From: an uncultured Pseudoxanthomonas sp.
GTDB taxonomy: Bacteria; Pseudomonadota; Gammaproteobacteria; Xanthomonadales; Xanthomonadaceae
Length of the DNA: 64,000 bases
NCBI GenBank assembly: GCA_946479745.1
Contig: CAMLGZ010000022.1
Span: 8,692 to 72,691, forward strand
Direction of reading: 5' to 3'
The notes under the pieces were generated by a model that was not told the origin of the DNA, ran no database searches, and was given only the letters and a program-made list of their open reading frames with translations. The position numbers and the translations under genes are program-made. Of this stretch, positions 62,143-64,000 are shown piece by piece; the first letter of the stretch is position 1; the number at the start of each line of letters is the position of its first letter.

Positions 62143-63180
62143 TCAAGCGACGCCGACTTGCCTGGACCCGAAAGCGAGTAGCGCTTTGAAGTTGGTCACG
62201 TCTCGCTTTGGCGCCACGCCAAAGGAGCGCGCGTATTCCCGGCTGAATTGGGATGCACTTTCATAACCGACCTTGTAAGCAGCCTCCGAAACATTTGCAG
62301 CATCGAACACCATCAAGCGCCGTGCCTCAAGCAAGCGCAGCTGTTTCTGATACTGCACCGGTGTCATTGCTGTGATGGCCCTAAAGTGCTGGTGAAAGGA
62401 AGAGGGGCTCATCCTCGCGGCTTCGGCAAGCTGCTTCACGCTTAAATTCTGGTTGAAGTTCTCGTGCAGCAGACGAATGGCCTGAGCGACGCGCTCGGTA
62501 TGCGTTTCTGGCAAGGCGAGCTTGGCGATCTCACTGCCAAAGGGACCAGTCAGAAGCCAGTAGCAGATTTCTCGCATAACGGACGGATAGAGAACCGGTG
62601 CCGCTTCGGGCGTTTGCGCCATCTTAGCCAAGCGCACGATGCAATCTGCCAGTGGTGTGTCAACCTGGCCCACGAACACGCACGGGCTAGACGCGGGATT
62701 TGGCGTAGGTGGGGCCGCCAACTGCTGCATGACTTCTCGCAGCATGGCTATATCGAACTCGATCGTAATTCCCAGAAACGGAGTACTGGGTGTTGCTCCG
62801 ATCATGCGCCCAGTTGCCGGCAACTCAATGCTCACGATGAGGCATTCCATCTCGTGATAGTCCAGGACCTTATCGCCAAAGAAGATCTGCTTGGCGCCTT
62901 GGACCACCACGCAGAGAGAAGGCCGGTACATATGACGCACGGGCATAATTTCTTGGAGTGCGCGCAGGATGTGAACGCCTTCCATGGGCGTGAGGAAATG
63001 CCCTTCGCCACCACCCCGTGCCTCGACAAAATCCGTTACGGCCGCAAGCAGCGCGGCGGGCGGGCCGCGCCCCGGCTGGTCATCTGGCTTCGATTTGGAA
63101 AGAGAGTCTTTCATTGCCTCAATCGTGCCTACCGCTATATGAGAAGGCAATATTTTGGGCGTATCCGGCGTTTTTATCAT
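62143..63180 (-). CDS. AraC family transcriptional regulator (AraC_N/YqhC type)
   Basis: A 345-residue regulator. The AraC_N-type domain covers about residues 60-215 (RPSLCVVVQGAKQIFFGD is its signature), followed by the double helix-turn-helix at about 235-325 (LAEAARMSPSSFHQHFRAI, AAYKVGYESASQFSREYAR). This type, like YqhC, activates aldehyde- or ketone-reducing enzymes next to it; the downstream SDR gene fits. ATG 63180 has AGAAGGA upstream. Confidence 0.92.
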   Translation of the reverse strand: MIKTPDTPKILPSHIAVGTIEAMKDSLSKSKPDDQPGRGPPAALLAAVTDFVEARGGGEGHFLTPMEGVHILRALQEIMPVRHMYRPSLCVVVQGAKQIFFGDKVLDYHEMECLIVSIELPATGRMIGATPSTPFLGITIEFDIAMLREVMQQLAAPPTPNPASSPCVFVGQVDTPLADCIVRLAKMAQTPEAAPVLYPSVMREICYWLLTGPFGSEIAKLALPETHTERVAQAIRLLHENFNQNLSVKQLAEAARMSPSSFHQHFRAITAMTPVQYQKQLRLLEARRLMVFDAANVSEAAYKVGYESASQFSREYARSFGVAPKRDVTNFKALLAFGSRQVGVA

Positions 63181-63448
63181 CTGACGATCCTTCTAGCGCT
63201 GAACGGTAGGAGCCCAGTCGAGTAAATCAATAACGGCAATCTTGCAGACTTTGCGGGAAAATCGATTTGAGCGTCGTGACACCCGCAGCGCTTGAGCCCG
63301 CCCCAGGCACACCGCCAATGCCCCCCGGACTAGTGCCAGCGGCAAGGCCGCGCTGACCAAACTACCTCGCTAGCCAAGCGCCACTTCAACCCTACTCGCA
63401 CTTCTGTCTGGCCTTACACGTCTCCAAAGGTTTGCCGCATTCCCCGAA

Positions 63449-63721
63449 TTGACTAAGCGATACATCGATAGACGTAAGAAGGAGGCGGGATGGCATCGAG
63501 AAAAGCAAAAGCGTGATGCACGGCGAGCGCGTGAAGTCCTGGTCGCGAGGTACAGGAAGGAGAAAATCACTCGGAAGAAACTGCTTGAGCGGGCTATCGC
63601 AAAGAGGACTGCCGTCTCGATAGTGCTCGCACGCAGGATCATCGCAGACCTTGAGAGAAGCCCGCATCACACCAGAGCCCAACGCTCTCGATCCTCCTCT
63701 CGATCGCTTCAGTCGGACTGA
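63449..63721 (+). CDS. Doubtful short basic ORF
   Basis: A 90-codon frame from TTG 63449 rich in Arg and Lys (YIDRRKKEAGWHREKQKRDA). It has no recognised domain, no clear ribosome binding site and no operon partner. The surrounding DNA is less GC-rich and shows repeats. It may be a remnant of mobile DNA or non-coding. Confidence 0.25.
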   Translation: MTKRYIDRRKKEAGWHREKQKRDARRAREVLVARYRKEKITRKKLLERAIAKRTAVSIVLARRIIADLERSPHHTRAQRSRSSSRSLQSD

Positions 63722-63833
63722 TGCGACCACACAGTTAAGGCCTTAAGTCGTCGCGTCACGACAGGAAAACCTTGCGAATCATGCGGATAGATGGGCCTTC
63801 GCTAGGCTTCTAGGCCCGGACCTTGGTCCTAAG

Positions 63834-63872
63834 CGGCCAACTTGTCCTTTCCAGGCAAATACAAGTTGGCCG
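63834..63872. repeat. Inverted repeat with CGGCCAACTTG core
   Basis: CGGCCAACTTG (63834-63844) and CAAGTTGGCCG (63862-63872) are perfect inverted copies around a 17-base loop. The core is shared with the elements at 32871, 35551 and 58437. It lies about 50 bases from the tRNA gene. Confidence 0.7.
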
Positions 63873-63923
63873 AAGCAGCTAACTTGCTTTCCCCCCACAT
63901 GTGAGCTGCGCGCAATCGATAAC

Positions 63924-63999
63924 TGGTGGGCCCACCAGGACTCGAACCTGGAACCAAAGGATTATGAGTCCTCTGCTCTAACCATTGAGCTATGGGCCC
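63924..63999 (-). tRNA. tRNA with CAU anticodon, probably tRNA-Ile2 (or elongator Met), CCA encoded
   Basis: The minus strand folds as a complete cloverleaf: acceptor GGGCCCA/TGGGCCC, D arm TAGCTCAATGGTTAGAGC, anticodon stem-loop GAGGACTCATAATCCTT, T arm with GGTTCGAGTCC, and an encoded CCA end. The acceptor and D arm look more like the lysidine-type isoleucine tRNA (read as CAU) than initiator or elongator methionine, but this cannot be settled by eye. It is intact and ends one base before the window edge. Confidence 0.95.
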
Positions 64000-64000
64000 G

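Noticed and set aside
63392..63730. A 112-codon minus-strand frame near the right edge
   Set aside because: No start signal or homology-like sequence; it overlaps another doubtful frame on the opposite strand and neither is supported by context.

Overview
The window looks like chromosome of a high-GC gammaproteobacterium of the Xanthomonadaceae/Lysobacteraceae type. The evidence is a secreted alpha-lytic-protease-like S1 peptidase, Tat-exported glycosidases beside a TonB-dependent receptor, a DUF2242-type lipoprotein and the overall codon style. Lysobacter or a close relative is the best guess, inferred from gene content only. A CCA-encoding tRNA with a CAU anticodon closes the right edge.

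Layout. (1) 1-18.5 kb is a stress and detoxification region: a TetR repressor with two matching operators controls a short-chain dehydrogenase/quinone-oxidoreductase pair. It is followed by a LysR regulator, a DoxX-like membrane protein and a two-component system with a beta-propeller sensor. Then come three exported alpha/beta hydrolases, two paralogous NmrA-type proteins, a bestrophin coupled to a cytochrome b that has no Rieske or c1 partner, a beta-class GST, a cupin, an AhpD-like protein and an Ohr/OsmC protein. (2) 18.5-31 kb is an envelope-defence region: an MlaA lipoprotein, then a one-directional set of RND adaptor, RND pump, response regulator, histidine kinase, MipA/OmpV protein and outer-membrane channel. 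A phosphoethanolamine-lipid A transferase diverges from it and is flanked by a diverged 50-bp direct repeat. (3) 31.4-35.8 kb holds a lipoprotein, an acetyltransferase, an esterase-like hydrolase, the S1 protease and two copies of a palindromic repeat element.

(4) 35.8-57.8 kb is the most interesting part. Twelve genes on the minus strand, with a divergent PAS-AraC regulator, read as one programme for eating hydroxyproline-rich plant glycoproteins such as extensins and arabinogalactan proteins. They are a TonB receptor, a GH127 beta-L-arabinofuranosidase, an unassigned Tat-exported alpha/alpha-barrel hydrolase, a GH35 beta-galactosidase, a DUF885 metallopeptidase, an M24 Xaa-Pro-type peptidase, an amino-acid permease, and a complete hydroxyproline-to-2-oxoglutarate pathway (epimerase, three-subunit D-hydroxyproline dehydrogenase, deaminase, semialdehyde dehydrogenase). 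The sugar-removal and hydroxyproline-catabolism halves share a 14-bp palindrome, TGCGGAAWTCCGCA, located in the presumed promoters of both. This suggests one regulon that couples deglycosylation, peptide hydrolysis and imino-acid catabolism.

(5) 57.8-64 kb is a patchwork: a frameshifted DUF2513 gene, short tandem and inverted repeats sharing the core CGGCCAACTT, two dehydrogenase/AraC pairs, a small membrane protein, a doubtful basic ORF and the tRNA. No rRNA, CRISPR array, intact insertion sequence or phage was seen. All homology statements rest on recognising motifs in the translated sequence; no database search was possible.
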